From: Flavobacterium segetis
GTDB lineage: Bacteria > Bacteroidota > Bacteroidia > Flavobacteriales > Flavobacteriaceae
Direction of reading: 5' to 3'
Length of the DNA: 64,000 nt
Assembly (NCBI RefSeq): GCF_900129575.1
Contig: NZ_FQWE01000001.1
Location: 124,001 to 188,000, forward strand
Within the stretch, counting starts at the first letter, position 1, and every line of letters starts with the position of its first letter. Made by a program: the position numbers and the translations under genes. This document shows, one piece after another, positions 25,847-34,872 of the stretch. The notes under the pieces were generated by a model. It was not told where the DNA came from and searched no databases. It saw only the letters and a program-made list of their open reading frames with translations.

Positions 25847-26548
25847 CTAATGACAATTAGGACTTTCCTGGACAAATAAACTCATACTAGAGGGAGATAT
25901 GTATGGAATTCCCAGACCTAAACCTCTTAAAATAAATAAACAACCAATAAGCACTGCTACATAAGGAATAATTTTTTGAATTTTATTTCTGATTGGCACT
26001 GTTAAATAGGAATTAATGTAAACTACACTACTCATCATAGGAACTGTTCCTAAACCAAAGAGGATCATATAAAGAACGCCTAAGCTTTCACTTTGCATTG
26101 CGATAGCGCCAAAAAGAGCCACATATACCATTCCGCAAGGTAAAAATCCATTTAATAGGCCAATGGTAAAAAGTGATTTGTAACTTTTATTTTTAAACTG
26201 ACTCCCTAAAGCGGTTTTGATTTTAGAAATCAACTTAAAAGCTGGTTTTGAAAAATTATACCTAGCAAAAAGTTTTTCGGGAGTTAGCACAATGAGAATC
26301 ATTACAACACCTATAAAAATAGATAAATTTTGCTGTATTCCTGCTAAAAAAAAACCTTTACCAAGAAGCCCAAAAACAAAACCTATGCTTCCATAAGCTG
26401 TTAATCTTCCTAAATGGTATGTTATAATTTGGGTTACTTTTTTAGCCTGATTATTTCGATCTACAGGTAGCATCATTGCAATAGGTCCGCACATTCCTAT
26501 ACAATGAAAACTACTTATTAAACCGAAAATAAAAGCTGAGTATAACAT
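25847..26548 (-). CDS. TauE/SafE (UreH/DsbD_2-like) membrane protein of the cco locus
   Basis: The 233-residue protein has about six hydrophobic segments. In the first, SSFHCIGMCGP carries C16 and C20 in the HCxGMCGP motif of the DsbD_2/UreH-like family, and PCGMVY recurs in a later segment. Such genes commonly end cco/fix clusters in Bacteroidota and are usually annotated as sulfite exporters, but position and the Cys motifs point instead to copper or redox work in oxidase maturation. That is inference. It starts 55 bases after ccoH and ends the operon. Confidence 0.8.
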   Translation of the reverse strand: MLYSAFIFGLISSFHCIGMCGPIAMMLPVDRNNQAKKVTQIITYHLGRLTAYGSIGFVFGLLGKGFFLAGIQQNLSIFIGVVMILIVLTPEKLFARYNFSKPAFKLISKIKTALGSQFKNKSYKSLFTIGLLNGFLPCGMVYVALFGAIAMQSESLGVLYMILFGLGTVPMMSSVVYINSYLTVPIRNKIQKIIPYVAVLIGCLFILRGLGLGIPYISPSSMSLFVQESPNCH

Positions 26549-26603
26549 TTTATAAAATTTAAAGTTTAAATATTCCTCTCGGAATTCAAGACTTTGTTAT
26601 TGC

Positions 26604-27059
26604 TCATAAATTAACGTAAATTGTTTCTTTGGATAAATAGGATTTCCCTCCATATTGCCACTCCATATTAATGTCCCATCGACCGCCTGCCAAACTTTTT
26701 TTAGGTATGAGCAAAGTAGTAGCATCAGATAACGAAATGGGTATTTCAAAATCTAATTTTTTGTTAGACGGTCTATAAAGGGACACTTTTCCTTTAATAT
26801 TTTTTGGAACAAATGTATCTGGAAAAACAATTGTAACTCCGGTAGTGGTCAAGGAAATTACTGGCTTGGCTACTAGATCTTCTGCATTTTGTACGCGTTT
26901 CATTTCGTCTCCAAAATTAGCATCATACTTATAATACTCCTCTACAACTAGATCATTATCGTACTTAGAATCCGATTGAACTTTAATTACAAAATATAAA
27001 ATAAAGCTAATGAATATACTAAATGCAATTACAATGGCAGTTCCCCAATTAATTTTCAT
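26604..27059 (-). CDS. ccoH: CcoH/FixH-family cbb3 oxidase assembly protein
   Basis: The 151-residue protein has one N-terminal membrane segment (about residues 6-25) and a periplasmic domain of FixH type: VVEEYYKYDANFGDEMKRVQ, then VTIVFPDTFVPKNIKGKVSL and RWDINMEWQYGGKSYL. FixH/CcoH proteins stabilise assembly of cbb3 cytochrome oxidase. It sits between ccoG and the TauE/SafE-like gene on the same strand, 156 bases after ccoG. Confidence 0.88.
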   Translation of the reverse strand: MKINWGTAIVIAFSIFISFILYFVIKVQSDSKYDNDLVVEEYYKYDANFGDEMKRVQNAEDLVAKPVISLTTTGVTIVFPDTFVPKNIKGKVSLYRPSNKKLDFEIPISLSDATTLLIPKKSLAGGRWDINMEWQYGGKSYLSKETIYVNL

Positions 27060-27215
27060 GATTTTTTATTTTTAATTCCTATTAGGTATAATGTGGTAAT
27101 CAAATCGGCAGTAAATTTTCTATTACTTTTAACCAAAATTGAATGAATTTTTAATAAAATAGTAGCTTTTAAAATGCGTTGACTTCGATCAAAAAACAAA
27201 TTTATACTGCTACTT

Positions 27216-28634
27216 TTAATCAAAACTTCGCGGACTCAAGAAGCTTGTTGTGCTCGTTTCAATCTTTTTATCACCATCATAAACTTCGATTTTGAGTTTT
27301 GTTTTATCGCTATCTAATAAATTCTTATTAATTTCTATAAACAAGGTTCCACCGCTCATCCCTTGCCTTGGAACCTTTAAGTTTTGCTTCCCTACAATAC
27401 TTAATGTTCCTTTAATGCCAACTAATTTAAAAGTAATATCGTCAAAATCATCATTCGTTTTATTTATAACTTTAAAAGTATAAATATTACTAATATTCTC
27501 TCCTTTATGTTGAAACAGTTGCCCTGGAAGTCTTAAAATTGTTGCCTCAACATCAGTACGTAAAAACAATAAACCAATTAAAATAGCAACTAAAATAAAT
27601 AGTACAGCTGAATATCCCTTCATTCTAGCAGTAAATTTAAATTTTACTTTTTTCTCGATCTCATCTTCAGATGCATATCGAATTAAACCTCTTGGTAAGC
27701 CTACATTATCCATAATAGTATCACACTCATCAATACATGCCGTACAATTGACACATTCCATTTGAGTTCCGTTGCGAATATCGATTCCTGTGGGGCAAAC
27801 ATTTACGCATTGCTTACAGTCAATACAATCACCTTTTCCAGTTGAAGCTCTATCTTCTTGCTTATTGAATTTAGCCCTTCCAGTTTCTTTTTCTCCTCGA
27901 ACAAAATCATAGGCAACATTAATAGACTTATCATCTAATAAAACACCTTGTAATCTTCCGTAAGGACAAGCAATGATACACACTTGCTCTCTAAACCAAG
28001 CAAAAATAAAGTAGAAAATTCCAGTAAAAATCAGTAGCGAAATCAATGTACTAATATGATCTGCTGGACCTTCTTCAATCATCAATAGTAATTTGTCACT
28101 GCTAATAAGGTACGCCAGAAAAACATTAGCAATAAAAAAGGAAATTATTAAAAATATAAACCACTTGATACCTTTTTTACGAATTTTCTCCGCATCCCAT
28201 TTTTGTTTATCTAATCGTATTTGAGCTCCTCTATCGCCTTCTATCCAATACTCTATTCTACGAAATACCATTTCTAAAAATATAGTTTGCGGACAAATCC
28301 AGCCACAAAATATACGCCCAAAAATAACTGTAAACAAAATGACAAAGACAACGCCCACAATCATAAAAAGAACAAAAATATAAAAATCTTGAGGCCAAAA
28401 TGGAAATCCGAAAATATTGAATCGTCTTTCTAAAATGTTAAACATCATAAATTGATTGCCATTGATTTTTATAAATGGATTAGCAACTAAAACAATAAGT
28501 AAAAAATAACTAACCCATTTTCGATAATCATAAAACTTTCCCGAAGGTTTTTTTGGAAAAATAAATTTTCTATTTCCTTCTTCGTCTATCGTTCCAATAG
28601 TATCTCTAAAAGCTTCATCTGGTAATTTTGACAT
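27216..28634 (-). CDS. ccoG: Cytochrome c oxidase accessory protein CcoG/RdxA/FixG
   Basis: The 472-residue membrane protein has an N-terminal cytoplasmic part, about five membrane segments and a ferredoxin-like region with two four-cysteine clusters (DCIDCKQCVNVCPTGID and ECVNCTACIDECD). The membrane motif GRIFCGWICPQTIF and IIACPYGRLQGVLLDD are also present. A C-terminal periplasmic immunoglobulin-like domain follows. CcoG acts as a cupric reductase supporting copper insertion into cbb3 oxidase in other bacteria. The gene follows ccoP by about 100 bases on the same strand. Confidence 0.95.
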   Translation of the reverse strand: MSKLPDEAFRDTIGTIDEEGNRKFIFPKKPSGKFYDYRKWVSYFLLIVLVANPFIKINGNQFMMFNILERRFNIFGFPFWPQDFYIFVLFMIVGVVFVILFTVIFGRIFCGWICPQTIFLEMVFRRIEYWIEGDRGAQIRLDKQKWDAEKIRKKGIKWFIFLIISFFIANVFLAYLISSDKLLLMIEEGPADHISTLISLLIFTGIFYFIFAWFREQVCIIACPYGRLQGVLLDDKSINVAYDFVRGEKETGRAKFNKQEDRASTGKGDCIDCKQCVNVCPTGIDIRNGTQMECVNCTACIDECDTIMDNVGLPRGLIRYASEDEIEKKVKFKFTARMKGYSAVLFILVAILIGLLFLRTDVEATILRLPGQLFQHKGENISNIYTFKVINKTNDDFDDITFKLVGIKGTLSIVGKQNLKVPRQGMSGGTLFIEINKNLLDSDKTKLKIEVYDGDKKIETSTTSFLSPRSFD

Positions 28635-28735
28635 TTCTTTTTTATTTAAAACACAATTTTAAAATAATTCTTAAAATCAAAAAGCTAAATAAAAACGCGT
28701 GTTTTTAATTGATATTTAACTGTAATAGAGTTGAC

Positions 28736-29617
28736 TTATTCAGTGTACACTTCACCCTCGGGTGCTTTAGCGTCAGGCGGATTAGTGCCTTTTAATGAAA
28801 TCACATAACTGGCTACTTTTTGCATCTCTTTTGGTTTTAATGTACCTTTCCATGAAATCATTCCCTTGCCATCACGACCGCCATTTACTAGAGTATGAAA
28901 AATATTTTTTATTCCTCCTCCAAGAATCCATTCATCATCTGTAAGGTTAGGACCAATTTGTCCGCCTCCATCAGCTCTATGGCAGGCAGCACAATTCGTA
29001 TTAAAAATTTCTTTTCCTGCTGACAGATCTCCCGTTTCGGTCAATAATGTAACTGTTTTCTCATCCATCATATCTGGTGCAGTTTTCATATATTCGGCAA
29101 CTTCAATCTTGGCTTGTGCGATTTCTTTTTTAAGTTCCATCTCTTGATCATCGGCCCCTAAAATTTCAAAACGCACCATATAAACTACTCCAAAAACGAT
29201 TGATGCATAAAATAAATACACCCACCACGGTGGTAAATTGTTATCTAACTCTTTAATACCGTCATAATCATGATCTAATAATAATTGATCCTCATTTACC
29301 TCTGCTGACGATTCTGGTTTTATTAACAATCCCACTAATTTCTTGTACCACTTGTTTTCAGCTATACTCCAATTTTTAGATTCATTAAGTGTTGCTTTCT
29401 CCTCAGCTGTAAGTAAAAGATACGTTACATTATTAACAGCGGTAATTGTAATTTCAATTGCTATAACTAGAAAAAGAAAGATCAGCAAGAACACAGAAAC
29501 CATAGGGTATCTTATAAAAGCTGGACGGTCTCCAGAGTCAACGAAATATTCTACTGCTCCAAATGCAACAAAGAAAATAACGGGTACGCTTAAGTAGGAT
29601 GGAATTAATTTTTTCAT
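28736..29617 (-). CDS. ccoP: cbb3 oxidase subunit CcoP (monoheme form)
   Basis: CcoP passes electrons from soluble or membrane cytochromes to the oxidase core. The 293-residue protein has an N-terminal pair of hydrophobic segments, a CcoP_N-type segment LDHDYDGIKELDNNLPPWWV with the following membrane helix, and one cytochrome c domain with a single CxxCH (CAACHRADGGGQIGPNL). Proteobacterial CcoP has two heme sites; only one CxxCH exists here. A Met ligand may be in GKGMISWKG. It lies 18 bases after ccoQ. Confidence 0.93.
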   Translation of the reverse strand: MKKLIPSYLSVPVIFFVAFGAVEYFVDSGDRPAFIRYPMVSVFLLIFLFLVIAIEITITAVNNVTYLLLTAEEKATLNESKNWSIAENKWYKKLVGLLIKPESSAEVNEDQLLLDHDYDGIKELDNNLPPWWVYLFYASIVFGVVYMVRFEILGADDQEMELKKEIAQAKIEVAEYMKTAPDMMDEKTVTLLTETGDLSAGKEIFNTNCAACHRADGGGQIGPNLTDDEWILGGGIKNIFHTLVNGGRDGKGMISWKGTLKPKEMQKVASYVISLKGTNPPDAKAPEGEVYTE

Positions 29618-29635
29618 TCTATATATTTTTAAAAA

Positions 29636-29815
29636 TTAAACTATTTTATTGTCTTGCAAAGGCATCTGACTCAGTTCATCAATTTTCTCTTTTTTATACG
29701 AGAAAACCCAAATACCAAGACCTACGAAAAAGAAAAAGAAAATCAATAGCGATAAGATGGGGAATATTGCAACACCATCAATGGTTTCTAAGTTGTGTTT
29801 TACTTGTTCAAACAT
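29636..29815 (-). CDS. ccoQ: CcoQ/FixQ-like small membrane subunit
   Basis: A 59-residue ORF reading MFEQVKHNLETIDGVAIFPI, then a membrane helix of mostly Leu/Phe (residues 17-38) and a charged tail KKEKIDELSQMPLQDNKIV. Size, single helix and position between ccoNO and ccoP match CcoQ, which stabilises the cbb3 complex. It starts 19 bases after the ccoNO stop codon. Sequence similarity in this family is weak, so the assignment rests mainly on context. Confidence 0.85.
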   Translation of the reverse strand: MFEQVKHNLETIDGVAIFPILSLLIFFFFFVGLGIWVFSYKKEKIDELSQMPLQDNKIV

Positions 29816-29834
29816 GATTTCTATTTTTTAAGAG

Positions 29835-32012
29835 CTATTTTTTTACTTTGATATCTGTTCCTAGACGTTGCATATAAGCAATAAGAGCTACAATTTCTCT
29901 TTCATTCATTGGAACAAATTCCTCTCCTCTTGCTGCTGCTTTTTTCTTACTTTCATCATAACTCTTTACAAAATCAGGATCGTTTTTTAAACTTTCTTCA
30001 ATTGCAATCGCTTGTTTTCTTAAATCATCAAGACCGCTTGCAACTTGTGCGTCTGTATAAGGCACACCCAGCGTTACCATAGCTTGCATTTTTTTCTGAG
30101 TCAAAGAAATATCCATTGGCTTATTATCAAACAACCATTTATATCCTGGCATAATTGAGCCTGCTGATATGCTTTGAGGACTCCAGAAATGGTTGAAATG
30201 CCAGTTATCATTGTATTTACCACCTACTCTTAACAAATCTGGTCCAGTACGTTTTGATCCCCATAAAAATGGATGATCATAAACAAACTCACCTGCTTTA
30301 GATTGTGGGCCATAACGTTCTACTTCACTACGGAAAGGTCGAACAGATTGAGAGTGACAACCAACACATCCTTCACGAATATATAAATCACGCCCCTCAA
30401 GCTCTAGTGGAGAATAAGGTTTTACACTTGTAATTGTTGGAATATTAGATTTAACCATAATAGTTGGAACAATTTGAATGACACCTCCAATTAAAATAGC
30501 AACAGTTGCTAAAATCGTTAATTGAATAGGTTTTCTTTCCAACCAAGGGTGGAACTTTTCTCCTTTTATACGACTCGAACTGATTCGTATTAAAGCTGGT
30601 GCTTCAGCTAATTCATCTTCTATTGCAGAACCTTTTCTTAATGTTTGAATAATGTTATACACTAAAACAAGCATTCCTGTTAAATATAAAGTACCACCAA
30701 TTGCTCTCATCCAATACATTGGCATGATTTGAGTTACTGTTTCAAGGAAGTTACCGTAAGTTAATGTTCCGTCTGGATTGAATTGTTTCCACATTGAAGC
30801 TTGCAAAAATCCAGCAACATACATTGGAATTGTATATAAAATAATACCTAATGTACCAATCCAAAAGTGAAAGTTAGCCAGTTTTAAAGAGAATAAAGTG
30901 GTCTTAGACATTCTAGGAACCAACCAATAAATCATACCAAAGGCTAAGAAACCATTCCATGCTAATGCACCTACGTGAACGTGAGCAATAATCCAATCCG
31001 TGTAGTGCGCTATTGCATTTACATTTTTAAGAGACAACATAGGACCTTCAAAAGTAGCCATACCATAACCTGTGATCGCTACAACAAAGAATTTCAAAAC
31101 GGGATCTACACGTACTTTATCCCATACACCTCTTAAAGTCAACAATCCATTGATCATACCACCCCAAGATGGCGCAAGTAACATAATAGAGAAAGCAACA
31201 CCTAAATTTTGTGCCCAGTTAGGTAAAGCAGAATATAATAAGTGGTGTGGTCCAGCCCAGATATAGATAAAAATCAAAGACCAAAAGTGAACAATAGATA
31301 AGCGATAAGAATAAACAGGACGATTAGCCGCTTTTGGAACAAAATAGTACATTAAACCTAAGAATGGTGTGGTTAAGAAAAATGCAACTGCATTATGACC
31401 GTACCACCACTGAACTAATGCGTCTTGAACACCTGCATAAACAGAATAACTTTTGAAAGCTGAAACAGGTAATTCTAAATTATTGAAAATATGTAAAACA
31501 GCCACTGTAACAAAAGTTGCTAAATAAAACCAAATTGCAACATATAAATGGCGTTCTCGACGTTTTATCATGGTTCCAATCATGTTGATCCCCATTACAA
31601 CCCATATAATTGTGATTGCAATATCAATAGGCCATTCCAGTTCAGCATATTCTTTTGAGCTACTAAACCCTAAAGGCAAAGTAATAGCGGCCGCTACAAT
31701 AATTAATTGCCACCCCCAAAAGTGAATGTTGCTTAATAAATCACTATACATTCTAGCCTTTAATAAACGTTGCATGGAATAATACATTCCAGCAAAAAAG
31801 GCGTTACCAACAAAGGCAAAAATAACAGCATTTGTATGTAATGGTCTCAATCTACCATAACTTAACCACGAAATTCCGTCAGTCATGTTAGGAAAAAGAA
31901 ACATAAAAGCTAGTGTAAGCCCAACGATCATTCCTACTACTCCAAAAAGGATTGTAGCGTAAATGAACTTCTTTACAATTTTGTTGTCATAATAAAACTG
32001 CTGCATTTCCAT
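29835..32012 (-). CDS. ccoN: Fused cbb3 oxidase subunits CcoN-CcoO
   Basis: The 725-residue protein joins the heme-copper catalytic subunit CcoN (about residues 1-470, about 12 membrane helices, with GRLRPLHTNAVIFAFVG and HVHVGALAWNGF containing metal-ligand His residues) to the cytochrome c subunit CcoO. In the CcoO part CVGCH is at 549-553 with SIMPGYKWL supplying the axial Met. Separate genes are the rule in Proteobacteria; the fusion is known in Bacteroidota. It reduces oxygen to water with high affinity and pumps protons. It follows ccoS by 54 bases within the same operon. Confidence 0.96.
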   Translation of the reverse strand: MEMQQFYYDNKIVKKFIYATILFGVVGMIVGLTLAFMFLFPNMTDGISWLSYGRLRPLHTNAVIFAFVGNAFFAGMYYSMQRLLKARMYSDLLSNIHFWGWQLIIVAAAITLPLGFSSSKEYAELEWPIDIAITIIWVVMGINMIGTMIKRRERHLYVAIWFYLATFVTVAVLHIFNNLELPVSAFKSYSVYAGVQDALVQWWYGHNAVAFFLTTPFLGLMYYFVPKAANRPVYSYRLSIVHFWSLIFIYIWAGPHHLLYSALPNWAQNLGVAFSIMLLAPSWGGMINGLLTLRGVWDKVRVDPVLKFFVVAITGYGMATFEGPMLSLKNVNAIAHYTDWIIAHVHVGALAWNGFLAFGMIYWLVPRMSKTTLFSLKLANFHFWIGTLGIILYTIPMYVAGFLQASMWKQFNPDGTLTYGNFLETVTQIMPMYWMRAIGGTLYLTGMLVLVYNIIQTLRKGSAIEDELAEAPALIRISSSRIKGEKFHPWLERKPIQLTILATVAILIGGVIQIVPTIMVKSNIPTITSVKPYSPLELEGRDLYIREGCVGCHSQSVRPFRSEVERYGPQSKAGEFVYDHPFLWGSKRTGPDLLRVGGKYNDNWHFNHFWSPQSISAGSIMPGYKWLFDNKPMDISLTQKKMQAMVTLGVPYTDAQVASGLDDLRKQAIAIEESLKNDPDFVKSYDESKKKAAARGEEFVPMNEREIVALIAYMQRLGTDIKVKK

Positions 32013-32066
32013 AATTAAATTTGTTTATTATTTTATTTTAAATTTTTAAGCTCAATAATTGTAGAA

Positions 32067-32270
32067 TTACTCTTCTAGATTAATTTCCTCAATTTTTTCA
32101 ACTGTATTTTCTTTTTTAGTTGATTTTAACAGCTCGTCATCAAAGAGCATTCGTACTGATGGCGTATAATCATCATCATACTGACCTGTTTTTACCGCCG
32201 TTATAAAAGCAATAAAAAAGCCGATGGCAATAATTATACTGATGGTTATTAATAAATAAATGACACTCAT
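32067..32270 (-). CDS. ccoS: cbb3 oxidase maturation protein CcoS
   Basis: The 67-residue protein starts MSVIYLLITISIIIAIGFFI, a single N-terminal membrane helix, followed by FITAVKTGQYDDDYTPSVRM, the GQ(Y/F)DD pattern typical of CcoS, and an acidic tail. CcoS is needed to put heme and copper into the oxidase. It is the first gene of the ccoS-NO-Q-P-G-H operon and is preceded by the -7 box and FNR-like palindrome listed separately. Confidence 0.93.
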   Translation of the reverse strand: MSVIYLLITISIIIAIGFFIAFITAVKTGQYDDDYTPSVRMLFDDELLKSTKKENTVEKIEEINLEE

Positions 32271-32287
32271 ACCTTAAATTATAGTAA

Positions 32288-32295
32288 CAAAATTA
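32288..32295 (-). promoter_or_regulatory. -7 element of the ccoS operon
   Basis: Minus-strand TAATTTTG (plus-strand CAAAATTA) fits TAnnTTTG and ends 17 bases before the ccoS ATG at 32270. Confidence 0.6.
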
Positions 32296-32317
32296 CTGTG
32301 GATTATTCGTGTAAAAC

Positions 32318-32331
32318 ATGACATATATCAT
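32318..32331 (-). promoter_or_regulatory. FNR-like operator upstream of ccoS
   Basis: ATGACATATATCAT has TGAC-N4-ATCA, one change from the hemN palindrome. Its centre (32324.5) is 29.5 bases from the first T of the -7 box at 32295, the same spacing as at hemN. Confidence 0.75.
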
Positions 32332-32387
32332 ACTTTACAACAATTGTTAAATATATGTGAAAACGCACTTCGCAAACTTATATACTT

Positions 32388-34775
32388 CTATTTTTTACAT
32401 GCGTAATAACTACTCATAACCGTAACAAAACTGACAATTGTTATTGTACTCAATGGCATTATAATAGCTGCAACTAGCGGTAATAAATTACCCGTCACAG
32501 CAAATGATAAACCTATAATATTGTACAATAAAGAAAGTGCAAAACTCATTTTTATGGTTGTTATCGAATTTTTTGATAATTGCAAAAAGTAGTTTAATTT
32601 TTGAAATTCAGTCGCATCTAAAATTGCATCACAAGCAGGGGAAAAGACGTTAACATTTTCAGAAATAGAGATTCCCACGTTACTTTGCGCTAATGCTCCT
32701 GCATCATTCAACCCATCGCCTACCATCATCACATTTCTCCCTTCTTGCTGTAATTTTTTAATAAATTCTAGTTTTTGTTCTGGTTTCTGATTGAAAACTA
32801 ATTCTGTACCTTTCGGTAAAAGCTGCTCAAGAGTTTCCATTTCTCCATCATTATCGCCTGACAAAACTTTAATTTGATATTGATTTTTTAAAGTTGAAAA
32901 CAACTGCTCTAAACCATCTCGGTATTGATTATTGAAATTGTATCTTCCGTAGTATTGACCATCAACTTTTATGTGAACCGATGTTTGCTGGATACTATTG
33001 TTGTCAATTATTTTCACCAAACTAGCTGATCCTATCAAAATTTGATGATTATCTATTTGTACCATAATCCCTTTACCTGTAATTTCTTCAAAAGCATCTA
33101 CTTTTAATTTTTTTGCTTCCGGTAAATAATCATATAACATCCTACTTAAAGGATGATTTGATCCTCGAAGTGCATTTTTTATTAATACTTTGATCTCTTC
33201 TGAAAACAAATTGCCTTCGTAAGATATATTTGATTTTTTGTTAGTAGTAATTGTTCCTGTTTTATCAAAAACTACTGTATCAACTTTAGATAATTGCTCT
33301 ATAACCAAAGCATTTTTAAGATAGAATTTTTGTTTACCCATTATCCTCAAAACATTCCCAAAAGTAAAGGGAGCTGTCAACGCAAGCGCACACGGACAAG
33401 CAACTATCAATACCGCAGTAAAAACATTAAAGGCAATATTTGCATCAATGAATATCCAATATCCAAATGAAGTGAAAGCGATTAGTAAAAGTATGGGTGT
33501 GAAATAGCGCGAAATTTGATCTGTGATTGTTTTATGTTTTTGCTCGACATTTTTTTGAAAAACATCATTACTCCACAACTGCGTCAAGTAACTTTGTGAA
33601 ACAGAATGAAGCACTTCCATTTCAATTACCTTCCCTATCTGCTTTCCTCCTGCAAAAACTTTATCACCTGATTTTTTCTCAATAGCAACTGCCTCACCTG
33701 TTACAAAACTATAATCGATTTCTGCTTTTTCTGAAATTAATATTCCATCAACAGGAATCAATTCTTGATTTCTAATTAATAATCGGTCTCCTTTCTCTAC
33801 ATCATAGATAGGAACACTTTCTTCTGAAAAATCAGTATTAATTTTAGTAACAGCAATTGGAAAATAAGATTTAAAATCCCTCTCAAAACTCAAAAAACTA
33901 TAGGTTTTGATTTGGAACATTTTTCCTAAAAGCATGAAAAAAATCAATCCTGTCAAGCTATCAAAAAATCCAGAACCATAATCCATGATGATGTCAAAAG
34001 CACTTCTTACAAACATTACAACTATTCCTAAAGCAATAGGAATATCAATATTTAGCATTTTAGATCTGATGCTCTTAAAGGCCGAGACGTAATACCCACT
34101 TGCCGAGTATAAGAAACTTGGCATTGCTAAGGCAAAAATTAACCATCTAAAAAAACCACGGTATTGATCTAGCCAATATTCTTTTACTTCAAAATATTCC
34201 GGAAATGACAATAACATAATATTTCCGAAACAAAAGAAGGCAACGCCTAATTTGTAGGTGAGCGTTCGATCAACAGTATTGTTACCTGTCTCGTAATTCT
34301 CTAGGCTAATATAAGGTTCGTAACCAATGGAACTCAATAAATAAACAATTGTTTTAATAGAAACTACTTCTGGATTATAAGTAATTCTAACTTTTTTTTC
34401 TGGAAAGTTAACTTGTGAAGTGCTTATTCCTTTTTGAAGACGTTGCAAATTTTCCAGAATCCAAATGCACGAGCTACAATGAATATGCGGAATGTTAAGT
34501 GAAATAATAGCCGTTGAATTCTCTTGGAACTCTAGCAATTTTGCAACAATACTTTCGTTGTCTAAAAAATCATACTTCCCTTTAATATCTTGCGGGGTTG
34601 CTCCAGGTGATTTTTCAAAATCATAATAGTAGGTCATATCATTGAGACTAAAAATTTCGTACACCGTTTTACAACCGTTGCAACAAAAACTTTTATTGTC
34701 AAAAATAATTTCGTCTTCTTTTATAATATCTAAACCACAATGGAAACAGTTTTGTGTGTCCATAACTTTGCTCAT
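32388..34775 (-). CDS. ccoI: CcoI/FixI copper-transporting P1B-type ATPase
   Basis: The 795-residue protein begins with a cysteine-rich zinc-finger-like segment (CFHCG and FCCNGC), then an HMA metal-binding domain with HCSSC, and about eight membrane helices. The metal-transport motif CPC (VACPCALALTAP), the phosphorylation site DKTGTIT and the hinge MVGDGLNDAGAL are complete. CcoI supplies copper to cbb3 oxidase. The frame can start at ATG 34775 or at the in-frame ATG 34763 (MDTQNCFHCG); a leader from the candidate promoter would be very short for the former, so 34763 is possible. It is divergent from the fnr-type gene. Confidence 0.94.
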   Translation of the reverse strand: MSKVMDTQNCFHCGLDIIKEDEIIFDNKSFCCNGCKTVYEIFSLNDMTYYYDFEKSPGATPQDIKGKYDFLDNESIVAKLLEFQENSTAIISLNIPHIHCSSCIWILENLQRLQKGISTSQVNFPEKKVRITYNPEVVSIKTIVYLLSSIGYEPYISLENYETGNNTVDRTLTYKLGVAFFCFGNIMLLSFPEYFEVKEYWLDQYRGFFRWLIFALAMPSFLYSASGYYVSAFKSIRSKMLNIDIPIALGIVVMFVRSAFDIIMDYGSGFFDSLTGLIFFMLLGKMFQIKTYSFLSFERDFKSYFPIAVTKINTDFSEESVPIYDVEKGDRLLIRNQELIPVDGILISEKAEIDYSFVTGEAVAIEKKSGDKVFAGGKQIGKVIEMEVLHSVSQSYLTQLWSNDVFQKNVEQKHKTITDQISRYFTPILLLIAFTSFGYWIFIDANIAFNVFTAVLIVACPCALALTAPFTFGNVLRIMGKQKFYLKNALVIEQLSKVDTVVFDKTGTITTNKKSNISYEGNLFSEEIKVLIKNALRGSNHPLSRMLYDYLPEAKKLKVDAFEEITGKGIMVQIDNHQILIGSASLVKIIDNNSIQQTSVHIKVDGQYYGRYNFNNQYRDGLEQLFSTLKNQYQIKVLSGDNDGEMETLEQLLPKGTELVFNQKPEQKLEFIKKLQQEGRNVMMVGDGLNDAGALAQSNVGISISENVNVFSPACDAILDATEFQKLNYFLQLSKNSITTIKMSFALSLLYNIIGLSFAVTGNLLPLVAAIIMPLSTITIVSFVTVMSSYYACKK

Positions 34776-34817
34776 TTTACCTTTTGCAAAGTACTTAAAC
34801 GATTGTTAACTAAAATA

Positions 34818-34831
34818 TGACAATTATCATA
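34818..34831. promoter_or_regulatory. FNR-like operator between ccoI and the fnr-type gene
   Basis: ATGACAATTATCAT has TGAC-N4-ATCA. For ccoI (leftward) its centre is 30-32 bases from an imperfect -7 box (TACTTTGC near 34793), near an activating position. For the regulator gene (rightward) it is only 17.5 bases before the first T of TACTTTTG (34842-34849), overlapping the -33 region, which would suit autorepression. Confidence 0.68.
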
Positions 34832-34841
34832 TTAAAAAAGT

Positions 34842-34849
34842 ACTTTTGT
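34842..34849 (+). promoter_or_regulatory. -7 element of the Crp/Fnr regulator gene
   Basis: TACTTTTG fits TAnnTTTG and ends 23 bases before the ATG at 34873. Confidence 0.55.
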
Positions 34850-34872
34850 AATACCTATAAAACAAATGAATT

